Shown here: positions 25,084 to 35,218 of the stretch, piece after piece
How positions within the stretch are numbered: position 1 is the stretch's first letter
How the letters are laid out: the number at the start of each line of letters is the position of its first letter
DNA from: Calliphora vicina
Lineage: Eukaryota; Arthropoda; Insecta; Diptera; Calliphoridae
Direction: 5' to 3'
Length of the DNA stretch: 64,000 bases
Assembly (NCBI RefSeq): GCF_958450345.1
Contig: NC_088780.1
Coordinates: forward strand, 170,482,726 to 170,546,725
The notes under the pieces: model-generated
Seen by the model: the letters and a program-made list of their open reading frames with translations, nothing else
What the model was told of the DNA's origin: nothing
Databases searched by the model: none
Translations under genes and position numbers: made by a program

Positions 25084-26139
25084 CATATGGGCAATTCGAT
25101 ATCATCGTACGTGACATTTGTACGCCTATAGAGTGGAATAGATTTTGCAAAAATAAAAGTATCTGAAAAATAATTTGGTCTTTATGTTCCATTCAGAGGG
25201 TACTATACTTGTAAATAATAAAAAGTTCTTTCGAAATATTGTTGTCCAAAATATTGAGCGAAATAAGGGTATATCGTACGTGACATAAAACGGAACTCAT
25301 TTTGAGGAACATGTAGAAATATGCGAAAATATTCGAATCGTGAGAGGCGTTATGTTTTCTTTTAATTTCTTACACTAAACGAAATATTTTTCCTTTACAA
25401 TCCGTCATAGTTAAATAAAAACAATCATTGGATCCTAAAACATTAACAGCCGTATTTATAACCAAAATTTAGCATGGATTTAACATACAAGTTATTTATA
25501 ATGTATTCCTTATCCACTCGCTAAACGCATGTTAACGAACGATCAAAGACTTGCTAAGTCTTTAATCAACATCTGTTTTGTGTCAAAGTAAATTTGTATA
25601 TAAACATATTATAAAAGTTTTGTGTGGGAAAAAAATAAATTATTTATTATATTATTATTATTTATTAAATTATATTTATTTATACTTCTTGAAACATTTC
25701 AAAATTTGAGGGAAACAAGTTAAATATAAATGTCAAGAAATACATCAGAGTTGATTTTTTTCATTTTTTTTTAAATAGTTGGCAATACATCACACTTTTC
25801 AGAGTTGATTTTCATATAAATTATTGACAGAAAAAAGTGCATTATAAATAAACTCTTTGCTAACTTTCTGCTAAGCTTAATCGGTCTGCTAGTTAGCAGA
25901 TCGTTGTGTGCGATGTATACACAGTGGCTAATTTTTCGTTATAGATACGGCCGTAAAAAATTAAATATAATCAGTTTAAACCATTCTTTTTGTCTTTAAA
26001 ATGTTGTAATATGATCTAAATACTTTCACATAGTTGGTAACATTTTATTATTTTCTTCTATTCAAATCATTTTGAAAAAAAGTTTCAAGGGTTTTTGTTT
26101 TTTCAGTGTGGTAGCGATTCTCGTGGAATTGCCCATATG
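25084..26139. mobile_element. Non-autonomous element with CATATGGGCAATTC inverted ends
   Basis: CATATGGGCAATTC (25084-25097) and its reverse complement (26126-26139) bracket about 1.06 kb. Near the left end ATCGTACGTGACAT occurs twice (about 25103 and 25272). The element contains the nested element 25449-25951 and no coding frame. Confidence 0.5.
25449..25951. mobile_element. MITE with ~25-bp inverted ends, nested in 25084-26139
   Basis: The left end GCCGTATTTATAACCAAAAT and the right end ending GTTATAGATACGGC are imperfect inverted copies over about 25 bp. The interior includes GCTAAGC/GCTAGTTAGC short palindromes and no coding frame. Confidence 0.5.
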
Positions 26140-26184
26140 TAAGAACCCAGCTGATCACATCTAATGGTTTTTTATATACTGAAT

Positions 26185-26474
26185 CAAGGCGAATTTATTC
26201 AAGGTGGAGTCAGTCAAACAGCTGATAATTTTTTTTTCGCTTTTTGGTTCTAACAACTGTCAAAGCTTGTTTTTATATTTAAATATCTACATATTCTAAG
26301 CTTATTAACAAAATATTTATTGTTTACATAAATTAGTAAAGCCCTCACTATTCAATTATCTATACTATATTAAGTTTAAATACTTATTTGTTTAATTTTT
26401 CATTTTGGTTTTTTGACATTTGTAAAGACCAATCGTTGTTTTTGTAGAACTGACACCACCTTGTATGAATTTTG
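26185..26474. mobile_element. Dispersed MITE, uninterrupted copy
   Basis: Begins AAGGCGAATTTATTCAAGGT and ends ACCACCTTGTATGAATT, so its ends are inverted relative to each other. Collinear sequence (GTGGAGTCAGTCAAACAGCT, GACATTTGT.AAGACCA) recurs at 52564-53844, where the copy is split by a later insertion. Confidence 0.65.
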
Positions 26475-26849
26475 TGTATGGATGCAATCAAATACAAACT
26501 TCTTTGGAATGCAACAACCTTGTTTATTGTTCCCTGCAACCTACACACTTGATGAGTTAATTAATTTTATTTGTATCAACATTTTTATTATAGTAGATAT
26601 TTACGAGTCGATTTTACCTTATTTCTTTTTTTTCGACACTTATCATAAGACTGATTTAAAATGTTCCTTTTTCTTTATCTTGCAAAGATTTCTTTAGCTT
26701 TTTTTACAAATCCTTGACCCCTATACTCTTTTACTGAAGAAATAAACCACAATTTAGCGTTTTTCTTTTTTTTTAATTGTGATGGATGGCATCTCTTCTC
26801 GTTTGGTTGCAATGTCATTCTCTCAAACATAACAAAAAACACATAAACA

Positions 26850-27362
26850 CAAACGTCGCTGCCGTGTCGCTGCCATGACAGTTGCAGCTGCTGCAAATGT
26901 TGTCTCCCTTGACAAGAATACAACGTGTGGGTGGGTATCAGCGCCGCCGGCAGCCGCAAAAGAAAGAAATGAACACACATTTATAAGTTTGCTTTTTTCT
27001 TAATTCATTCATTAGGTCGGAGGCGGGTGCGGCGCTTTTTAGGAAATTAATACTCACTCACTTCGAATATTTTCGGCGTAGTTGTCGTCACCGTTGCCTT
27101 TGTCTCTGCTGTGGCCTCTACTCAACACAAAAAAAAGACCAAAAATTCTTTGTGAAATTACACAATCCTGTTTTGTCTGCACACTTGCATCTTAATTCAC
27201 ATAAATTTCAACACACCTATTTATGTAGTCAATTTATTTACAATTTGTGTGCATATATTATTAATCTTTGCCACATTTATTGAATTATTTTTTGGAAATA
27301 TTCTGAAATTTTTTGTCAATATAGTAGTTTAAAAGTAAGTTAGCGCACCATACACCGTCTTC
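26850..27362 (-). promoter_or_regulatory. GC-rich island, candidate promoter and non-coding first exon
   Basis: This is the only clearly GC-rich non-coding stretch outside genes and the LINE. On the minus strand a probable exon ends at ATATTCGAA followed by GTGAGTGAG, a good donor (GT at 27061-27060). No reading frame is conserved-looking, so it would be 5'UTR. It lies about 14.4 kb upstream of the NUAK start exon, which itself has a splice acceptor just before its ATG. Linkage to NUAK is therefore plausible but inferred. No TATA box was seen. Confidence 0.35.
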
Positions 27363-27628
27363 GACACTTAAACCAATCCGTACGAAGCGAGCATAAAAAA
27401 TCAACTAAAAACTCAATTTCCAAGAAGAAAATGAGTAGCCAACAAACAATGCCACCTTCAATTGAATAAACTTTATTAGCGATTTTTCAAATCACTTACA
27501 TTTATTAAAAATTTTAGAATATGGTAATACTTTTTTTAGTTGCTTTTCTCTCAACAAATAATTCAAAAAGCTCTGTCCCAGTGTTGGCAATTCATGTGTT
27601 ATTGCACATATTGTGTGTAATTTGTAAT
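27363..27628. other. AT-rich intergenic DNA
   Basis: No recognisable feature. The minus frame 27492-27707 has no known domain. Confidence 0.4.
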
Positions 27629-28121
27629 CAAGGTTGGCTACTGTTACCGCAAAGCTACCGTTATCCCTAAAATAACCATTTAGCTCATTTATCATTACCG
27701 TTATCAAATTAACTGCAATTACCTTTACCGATATAATCGTAAATACCGTTACTATATATAATTTGAATTGTAAAAATACTACGAAATGCAGTAAATTTGT
27801 GCATCACTGATGCCACTACAGATAACTAAATGATGCATTGGTTGCAACAGATAACTAAATGATGGATTGGTTACACAAATTTGAGGCATCAATGACAACA
27901 ATTTGAGTTCAAAAACGTCTGACGTAAAGGCTTTAATCTTTTAATTTGCTGCAGTGATGCAATATTACTGCTGTTACGAACGCATTCTTATTTTTAAAGT
28001 TTGTAAATTTTATTATTGTTTATAATTAATTATAATAATTTCATTCGTGGTAAAATTACTGAAATAATCCAATTTAGCGATACTGTTGCCTTTAAACCGT
28101 TTTAAATCGGTATCAACCTTG
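27629..28121. mobile_element. MITE-like repeat with CAAGGTTG/CAACCTTG ends
   Basis: Begins CAAGGTTGGCTACTGTTACC and ends TATCAACCTTG. A GTAAT pentamer flanks both sides (27624-27628 and 28122-28126). The interior is rich in ACCGTTA words, and AACTAAATGATG[C/G]ATTGGTT appears twice (about 27824 and 27853). No coding frame. The 5-bp duplication is suggestive, not proof. Confidence 0.45.
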
Positions 28122-28479
28122 GTAATTTAAACTTATATGTGCAATTTATAGGTACTTAACCAAAAATTGTTAACTTTCTCGTCAACTATGTTTAGCGGAG
28201 GACGAAATGATATTTTATATGCAAATTGATTGTCTTGATGCAATAACCTATGCTGTATTCCATAGCATGTTAGCCATCATATGAATCGTTAAATAGAAAC
28301 TAGAATATCTAATAATCTTCGACACAAATTGAGAGTCGGACTACTTGGTATACTTTGGTTTGAAACATGAAAAATATGGCTTGAATTTATGCATAATTTT
28401 TACTGGATAATGGACTCAAGGCTGGAATTAAACTTGTTTTCAACTTGAATTCCAACAAAAATTATTATTATAATTTGAA

Positions 28480-29050
28480 AGTAAATTTTTTTAATTAGGC
28501 TTAAGTTCATTTTTATTATAATTTATTTGTAATAATTCAAAGAATATCACTGAATACTAAAATTTTTAGACAATTGGCAAATTGGAATGCATTTTCTACC
28601 CTGCCAAGGGCGTCATCAACAATCTTCATTGTCAAGGTCTATTTGTAAATATCATCTATTTAACTTACTATTATTAGGAATTAGAATATGGGAAGCCTAA
28701 TTCATAGCTAAATTGTTAACCAAAGGTTGACTACAGCAACACTAATATAATGATAAATTTGTAATAATAAGAATACACATATATAATAAAAATATTTGAA
28801 AATTCGTCTAATTTACAAATAATATAAATATGAATTAGGCTTCCCATATTCTAATTCCTAATAATAGTAAGTTAAATAGATGATATTTACAAATAGACCT
28901 TGACAATGAAGATTGTTGATGACGCCCTTGGCAGGGTAGAAAATGCATTCCAATTTGCCAATTGTCTAAAAATTTTAGTATTCAGTTCTTTGAATTATTA
29001 CAAATAAATTATAATAAAAATGAACTTAAGCCTAATTAAAAAAATTTACT
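28480..29050. repeat. Long near-perfect palindrome (227/222-bp arms, 122-bp loop)
   Basis: The arm 28480-28706 is the reverse complement of 28829-29050. The only clear difference is a five-base ATATC insertion in the left arm near 28550. The loop is 28707-28828. There is no open frame and no obvious target duplication. The arms do not resemble the other repeats in this window. The palindrome lies about 590 bp beyond the 3' end of pontin. Confidence 0.85.
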
Positions 29051-29608
29051 AACAAATTATATATATAAAAAGTTCGAATAATTACCAAAAATCTATAAAA
29101 TAAAAATTATTATTGGTATGTTAAAAAATTATAAACAATATCTGGAATTTTTCTTATGATGTTATTTTTGGAATCAGTCATGTGTAATTTAATATTATTT
29201 TGTTGCATGAAATACAGCCTTTAAGGAATTTCTCAGAAGCCCCCAAAAGCTATTAAACCATGTTATTTATAAAAACACATCAAAAGCAGTTTCAAATGAG
29301 TTATTTTTGAACAAATGTATGCTTCAGAAATGAATTTAGGAAAGCATTTAGAATGAATCGAAATGCTCAACACTTTTTAGAATTTAGAATTCGTGAACAT
29401 TATTCTCTTACTTTTTGCCATTAGTTATTTTAGATGTAAATTTTTTTTTACTGCTCTCTAATATTTTAGAAGATATAGGCTTTTAGAAATATATTTTTCA
29501 TATCAAACCCATATTGTCTGTAAACAACTTCGAACGAAAGCCTAAGGCTATTAATTATAAAATAGTTAATTAATTATACAACAATATTTCAAATCTTGGG
29601 TTTTGTAT

Positions 29609-29614
29609 TTTATT
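29609..29614 (-). terminator. Poly(A) signal of pontin
   Basis: Minus-strand AATAAA about 22 nt past the pontin stop codon. The close spacing fits a compact 3'UTR. Confidence 0.6.
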
Positions 29615-29635
29615 TGAAATTATGAAGAAACTAAT

Positions 29636-31068
29636 TTACATCATAAATTTATTATTTTTTTCTGATAGATGTTTTGATGAACGCTTGGCATCTAAAAATA
29701 GTGCGTGTACATCATCAATATCTTCTTTCGTAATCTGTGTGCGACCATTAACCTTACACATTTGATGAGCGGGTGTTAATAGTTGTACTGCATAACGCAG
29801 AGTTGAAGCACTGCCTATTTCACTTAGCCGCCCAAATGCAGTATCTTCTAATTGGAGTCCTTCAGTCTGGGCACGCAACTTTATAATTTGTTCAATTTCA
29901 CTAGAATGATAGGGTAGTGTCCTAATGATTAGGAGACGGTCCAAGAGATCTAGTGGTATGCCATGTGGAGAAACAATGTCTGTGGTGCCTCTGGAAGTAA
30001 AGATGGAAAGTTAATGGCAGTAAACAATTAAATATGTTTTCTTATAAATTACCTTATTACGCAGCGTCCTCGATTTGTAGCGAATATAACAATTGGTGCA
30101 ATGGGAGATTCTAAAGACTTGTGTAAATAAGTAAACGTCTCCAGGTCAAGCATATGTATTTCATCTATGAACAGAACTCCAGGAACTAATTCGGCAATAC
30201 CTTGATCTATGTACTTATTGACCACTTTGTTGATTTCCATTCGCAACTTGTCGGTAATCTCAGTTTTTTTTGGCTTCATGAGTTGACCCATCATGGACAA
30301 AACGTCTTGCCCTCCCTGAGGTCTAGCATTAGCCACGTCGAGATCGTGTAGAGTCACGTCCTGTATAACTTCTTTCTTTTTGTGGACATCGCCTTTAGGC
30401 AACGGAACATATTCCTCAGTTTCTAAATCAAATTCCGTAGCAAAAGTGTCACTTCGCCCTTGCCGTTTTACAGCACCACTATTGGCTTCTATATAAATAA
30501 CATCTCCAACTTCCACTTTTTCCTTTTGCAAAGCTTCGAAAATGCTGGGGTCAAGTTTTAGTTGTTTGGTCCCCTTAGCAGTTTTCAAGCCAATGACAAC
30601 GTTGCTAATAGTCTTTCCGTAACCACCCATTGGATTTTCAGTTTCGACCGGCGTTAATTCCGTAACTTCACCCTCATATACTTCTTTTGTTTCTCTTATT
30701 CGAAGTCCGATTGAACGCCGAAAATTTTCCATAAGCACTTCTGTCTTTTTAATTTCACTGCTGAAAACCTCAGAACCGACCATTGGACAAAAAGGCACTT
30801 TATTGCCCAACTCCTGTGCAATAGCTAAGGCAATTGCTGTTTTTCCAGTGCCAGGAGGACCAGCCAGCAACAAAGCACGACCTGCCATTTTTTTCGACTT
30901 GATTAAATCGACTACTATTCCGGCTGCTTCACGTGCAGTCTTCTGTCCCACGAGACCTGCGGCCATCGGTAATGGCACGCCGTCCGAATTGAGTCCTAAA
31001 CCCTTCACATGACTGTGGGCAGCAATGCGCTGTGTGCGTACTGTACTTTTAACTTCTTCAATTTTCAT
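29636..31068 (-). CDS. pont: Pontin / RuvB-like 1 AAA+ ATPase
   Basis: Two exons, 31068-30053 and 29990-29636, with donor AAG|GTAATT and acceptor TTCCAG. They encode 456 residues, the usual RUVBL1 length. The opening MKIEEVKSTVRTQRIAAHSH identifies RUVBL1/pontin rather than RUVBL2/reptin. Walker A is GPPGTGKTA (about residues 70-78). The domain II insertion contains GYGKTISNVV and NSGAVKRQGRSD. Walker B is LFIDEIHMLD, sensor 1 is ATNRG, and the C-terminal helical domain ends KHLSEKNNKFMM. Pontin forms hexameric or dodecameric rings with reptin in the INO80, SRCAP/Tip60 and R2TP complexes, acting in chromatin remodelling and assembly of snoRNP, RNA polymerase and PIKK complexes. All ATPase motifs are intact. 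Confidence 0.98.
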
Positions 31069-31592
31069 TTTCTTTCTATTTTTGACTTATCGCTCTTTAT
31101 TTGTTTAAATAAACCAAATGTTTTTTCCTCCTTTGAATTGAAATTGTTTTAAATATTTATTGCTACAGCAACCACAATCACCACACTTCTATAATCAAAT
31201 TACCTTGTTTTCATATGTCACTATAGAGATGCCAATGCTTCTAACTTATTTTAATCCCGAATTATGTGTAAAATATCTAATTTATCAAAATGTATTACTG
31301 TAGAATATAGTGAACTTTTGCACATATCTATAAGGTTCCAGTCCCAAAAAAAGAAAACATCAAAACCATAATATCACAGGCCATGTATTAAATAAAACTG
31401 CAAATAATTGAGTTTTTCACCACGGTGTTTAAAAAACTTTGTATTCTTAAAATGAAAATTTTACAGCATTGGCATCCCTAGGAATCGAGCTGCCACACTA
31501 ACAAAAAAAATGTAGCATTGTCAACTAAGTGCTTTTAGTACTGTTTTAGTGCTTCATATGTACTAACCCCCATATTCATAAAAAATCAATTT
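31069..31592. other. Pontin upstream region and intergenic DNA
   Basis: Holds the presumed pontin 5'UTR and promoter on the minus strand (no TATA box seen), then AT-rich DNA. At 31568-31595 lies the beginning of a short dispersed repeat (CCCATATTCATAAAAAATCA) into which the next element appears to be inserted. Confidence 0.4.
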
Positions 31593-31595
31593 TAA

Positions 31596-32271
31596 AGGTA
31601 GGATCACATGATTGCCGCAATGCACCAATTATTGGTCTATTTTATACGTCAATCGTGTGATTTCACAACTCATTGGCTCATATGTCAAACCACAACAATA
31701 TTGTGCTTATTTGGCCCAATCAAATGCAACACTGGTGCGGCAATCATGTGAATGCTTGATAGGCAACATGCACCAATAAAAAAGTTAAAAATACAACAAT
31801 ATTTATTGTGTTCTAGTGCGGCAATCAAAGAAGACAATTAGCGCCAATATTCATTTTTGTAAAAGAAATATTCTTTTTGTGAGCCACTCTTTGACCCATA
31901 CATCTTTTAACATTTCTTTATTAATTTTTTTATACGATAATTAAGGCCGACGCAATTTTCTTTTTTTATTTAACAAATAATTTTTTCACAATTAGATTTT
32001 TTTACATTTATGTAAACAAAACAAAATTTAACATCTAGACAACAGCTGTTTCTCTGAGTTGCCGCAAACTAGAACAATCGTGTGACTGGAATGCGACAAT
32101 TATTGCCACTATATCGCTTTGCCCCAATTAACGACAATCAAATTTATATAAAATGAGGCAATCATGTGACTGCAGAGAATTTGATTGGGACAATTTCTTT
32201 ATTGGGCCCCAATTCAGCACAATAAAAATTGTATTAAATTGGTGCATTGCGGCAATCGTGTGATCCTACCT
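31596..32271. mobile_element. MITE with 35-bp inverted ends and internal repeats of the end motif
   Basis: The ends AGGTAGGATCACATGATTGC... (31596-31630) and 32237-32271 are inverted copies with one mismatch. TAA flanks both sides (31593-31595, 32272-32274), as expected for a 3-bp duplication of the Harbinger type; that assignment is inferred. The motif GGCAATC[A/G]TGTGA or its complement recurs inside (near 31660, 31740, 32075, 32152). There is no transposase. The element interrupts an older short repeat. Confidence 0.75.
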
Positions 32272-32548
32272 TAAGGTTTAAAATACAATTTAGTTAAAAC
32301 ACATTTTAAGCCTAAAATAGCTTTGTTAAAAATTCGTATTTATAATCAGCATTTTAAGTAAACAGTGTTTTAATATAGGTTGCTATTTACATCCGACAAA
32401 AACGGCCTACGGCTGAGATATACATACATACATATATTAACCGCTTTTTTTTCACAAAACTTTTTTTCTCTAAAATTTTTTTCCACCAAATTTGTTTTTC
32501 GTTTTTTTCACAAAATCAACCAATTTTTTCCACCAAAAATTGTTTTTA

Positions 32549-32811
32549 ATATCGATGGCTTAATATAAAAAGGCGTAACTAATTTTTTATTCTCAAAAAT
32601 TTCAATGAAAAACGAATTATATTAAATATAACTTCATTAAAATAAAAAAAATAAATTTTAAATAGGAAATAAAATGTGAGTCTCTTCTTATTAAAAATAG
32701 CATTTAAACTTTTTTGTGTCTAAAATTTGATGGATTTTATTAATTTTTTTCCTTCTCCTGTAAAGTAACAAAAAATCGAGTTACGCCTTTTTTATATTAA
32801 GCCATCGATAT
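32549..32811. mobile_element. MITE, 263 bp, 31-bp inverted ends
   Basis: The ends ATATCGATGGCTTAATATAA... (32549-32579) and 32780-32811 are inverted copies apart from one extra base in an A run. The interior is AT-rich and non-coding. Target duplication is unclear because the ATCGAT ends are themselves palindromic. Confidence 0.7.
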
Positions 32812-33019
32812 GTATCTTAATGTATACTTTGGTGAAGGGTATATAAGATTCGGAACAACCGAACACGCTGTTATCAACATTGTATCCAGAAATCTCCTCT
32901 AATAGTTTGATAGGTTGATAAACAACTAACCCCAGTATCCATAATGAAATTTATCATGAATACGGAGGTTAGTGATAATAGGTGTGTTCGCGTACTTTCC
33001 AGTAAGAAATATCCAGTAA

Positions 33020-33880
33020 CCAGTGCTGCCAACTTTATTTTGGAAAAATCGTCAATTTTAAAAAAAAATCGTCAAAATCCTCAAGTTAAAAAGAAAAATA
33101 TCGTCAAGAAATCGTCAAGACAAAAATACGTTAAAAATAACAAAAACATTTTTTTATTAACTTTTTAAATATTTTTATTATATTTACATGTAAATAAAGT
33201 TATTATTTAATAAAATTTAATTTTGGTAGTCATTTTTAATTGCTATATTAAAACACTGAGAATTATGTAACTTAAGATAATCTTTTGAAAACAATATTCC
33301 TTGTAATCTTGAAGAATCCAAAGCATTTCTGATTTTTGTTTTATTTAAATTTACAATATTAAAAATTCTTTCAACGTTGGCCCACGAATGTGGTAGTGCC
33401 ATTAAACTCGAAATAAATTGTGTTAAAATTGGGAAGGCCTTTGCATTATTGACTCTCTTTAAAATAGAAATATTTTTCCAATCTTTGCAGTTCCGTGAAT
33501 TTCATATTACGTAATTCTCGAACTTCATTATCATGTTCTTTTCCATTTAATAAATTTGGAATAAGTTTGGGCACTTGGAAAATTGAATAATTTTTTGTTC
33601 AATGGAGTTAAATCCTTCTAAAAGTTTATCGCCAAAATGAAAACGTTTTAAAATGTGAAACCAATTCAGTATAAAATTGGACGCTGTCTGCCTTTCAATT
33701 TCTACATTGCAAGAGGGGACTTACAATATTTTAATTTTAGGAAAAAAGGTTACCATATGTTTTGCTTTTAAAAAATCGTAATTTTTGTTCCCAGAAAAAA
33801 AAAAATCGTCAATCGTCATTTCTATAAATTTTACTTAAAAATCGTCAAAATGACGATAAATCGTCCCGGGAACAAACGCC
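33020..33880 (-). pseudogene. hAT-family transposase relic
   Basis: Minus strand 33402-33217 encodes PHSWANVERIFNIVNLNKTK followed by RNALDSSRLQGILFSKDYLK. This matches the C-terminal dimerisation region of hAT transposases (P-H-S-x-A-x-V-E-R-x-F). Upstream coding traces to about 33720 are broken by stops and frameshifts, and no zinc finger or catalytic Asp is recognisable. CAGTGCTGCCAACTT at 33021 resembles a hAT terminal repeat. The other end (ATCGTCAAAATGACGATAAA at about 33840) is not a clear inverted match. AATCGTCA words repeat at both ends. Confidence 0.65.
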
Positions 33881-34455
33881 TAGAACAAATTAAATTATTC
33901 AATTTTAAGAATGTAGACTTCGTTAAAAACCTAAAAAATGCTCTTTAAAACGTAATTGGATACAAATAAAAAAATCCAACATAAATTTAATATAAAGAGA
34001 TAAACAGACTCGATATCTAATTTTGGTTATATACAAACATGTCACCAATTGTATCAAAATGGTTTTTCTAGCTGCAATCCGTTAAATTTAAATTGATGAA
34101 TGTTATTAAATTTTATTAAATAGTATCGGTCACCCAAGGTGACTAATTTTATTTAAATATTTTTTATTTAAAAATATCTAATGCTAAGATGCTGTCGAAT
34201 TATTTCCAATATAAATAAAACGTTTCTAAAGCACCGTGTATTGTTGAAATGCTACGTAAATGTGCATATTTTAATACCAGTATTTATTTACTATTTTAAT
34301 ATATAACAAGTTACAGTGCTATAAATAAAAATCTTTCACGTTACTATACTTTTAAAGAAAAATTAAAAATGTGTTTTTTTTTTGATAATCGTGTTTTTAG
34401 TGAAAAACCTTTATTTACTACACTTTAAAAGAAAAATTAAAAATCAGTAGTTTTT
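33881..34455. other. AT-rich intergenic DNA
   Basis: No feature recognised, apart from a short direct repeat (AAAGAAAAATTAAAAAT at about 34355 and 34428). Confidence 0.4.
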
Positions 34456-35086
34456 TATACCCTTCACCTTCGTGAGAAGAGTATACATAAGTTTATCATT
34501 CCGTTTGTAATTTCTACATTTTTCATTTTGGATCATTATAGATAGCGGAGTCGATTAAGTCATGTCCGTCTGTCTGTAGAAATCAATTTTCTGAAGACCC
34601 CAGACAAGCTTTCGAGATGTTTCCTATTTAAAAATCGGTCGACAAATGGCTCGATTTTTTACCTATATCTGGATTACTAAGTCATTAATATAGACAATAT
34701 GGATATCTAATGATAGATATTTCAAAGACCTTTGCAACGACGTATATAAGACCAAAAATAAAATTTAAAAAACAAAATTTTAAATAACAATTCGTTTAAA
34801 AATTTTCTAAAAAATTAAAAAACAACTTTGGAAAAAAAAAAAAATTTTGTTTACATAAAAATATTTAAAATTTGTATTTTGAAGTATAATTTGGTGAAGG
34901 GCATGATACAATAATTGTAGAAGGTAGAATCACTAGGGAGAGTTTTCAATTTTGATTTTTTTCATATTTTCTTTTGTTTGACGTTACAAGAAATGTATAA
35001 TTGAGAATTTATGTTTTACTGAGTGTACCTGATGTTGTATCATGGTGAAGGGTATATAAGATTCGGCTCAGCCGAAAACTTGTTTT
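34456..35086. repeat. Dispersed repeat with TATACCCTTCACC start and hairpin end, copy 1
   Basis: Starts TATACCCTTCACCTTCGTGA, passes through GATAGCGGAGTCGATTAAG and GTCCGTCTGTCTGT, and ends GGTGAAGGGTATATAAGATT followed by the hairpin TTCGGCTCAGCCGAA and ACTTGTT. A fuller copy is at 52853-53616. Terminal fragments occur at 32830-32870 and 41905-41940. There is no coding capacity. Repeats of this layout are widespread in flies. Confidence 0.75.
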
Positions 35087-35218
35087 TAGCTAATCCGGTT
35101 TTTGGTGAAAAACTGTTTTGTTCTTTAATTCAGCTCACCAAAGACTATGTAGAAATAATAAAACAATAAAAACAATTTTTTTGTTTTGCATACATACGCA
35201 TGCATTTGTATTTAAATT

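Noticed and set aside
26675..26980. 101-codon minus-strand frame in the GC island
   Set aside because: No domain, weak start context and no continuation across the proposed donor. The island is better read as promoter/5'UTR.
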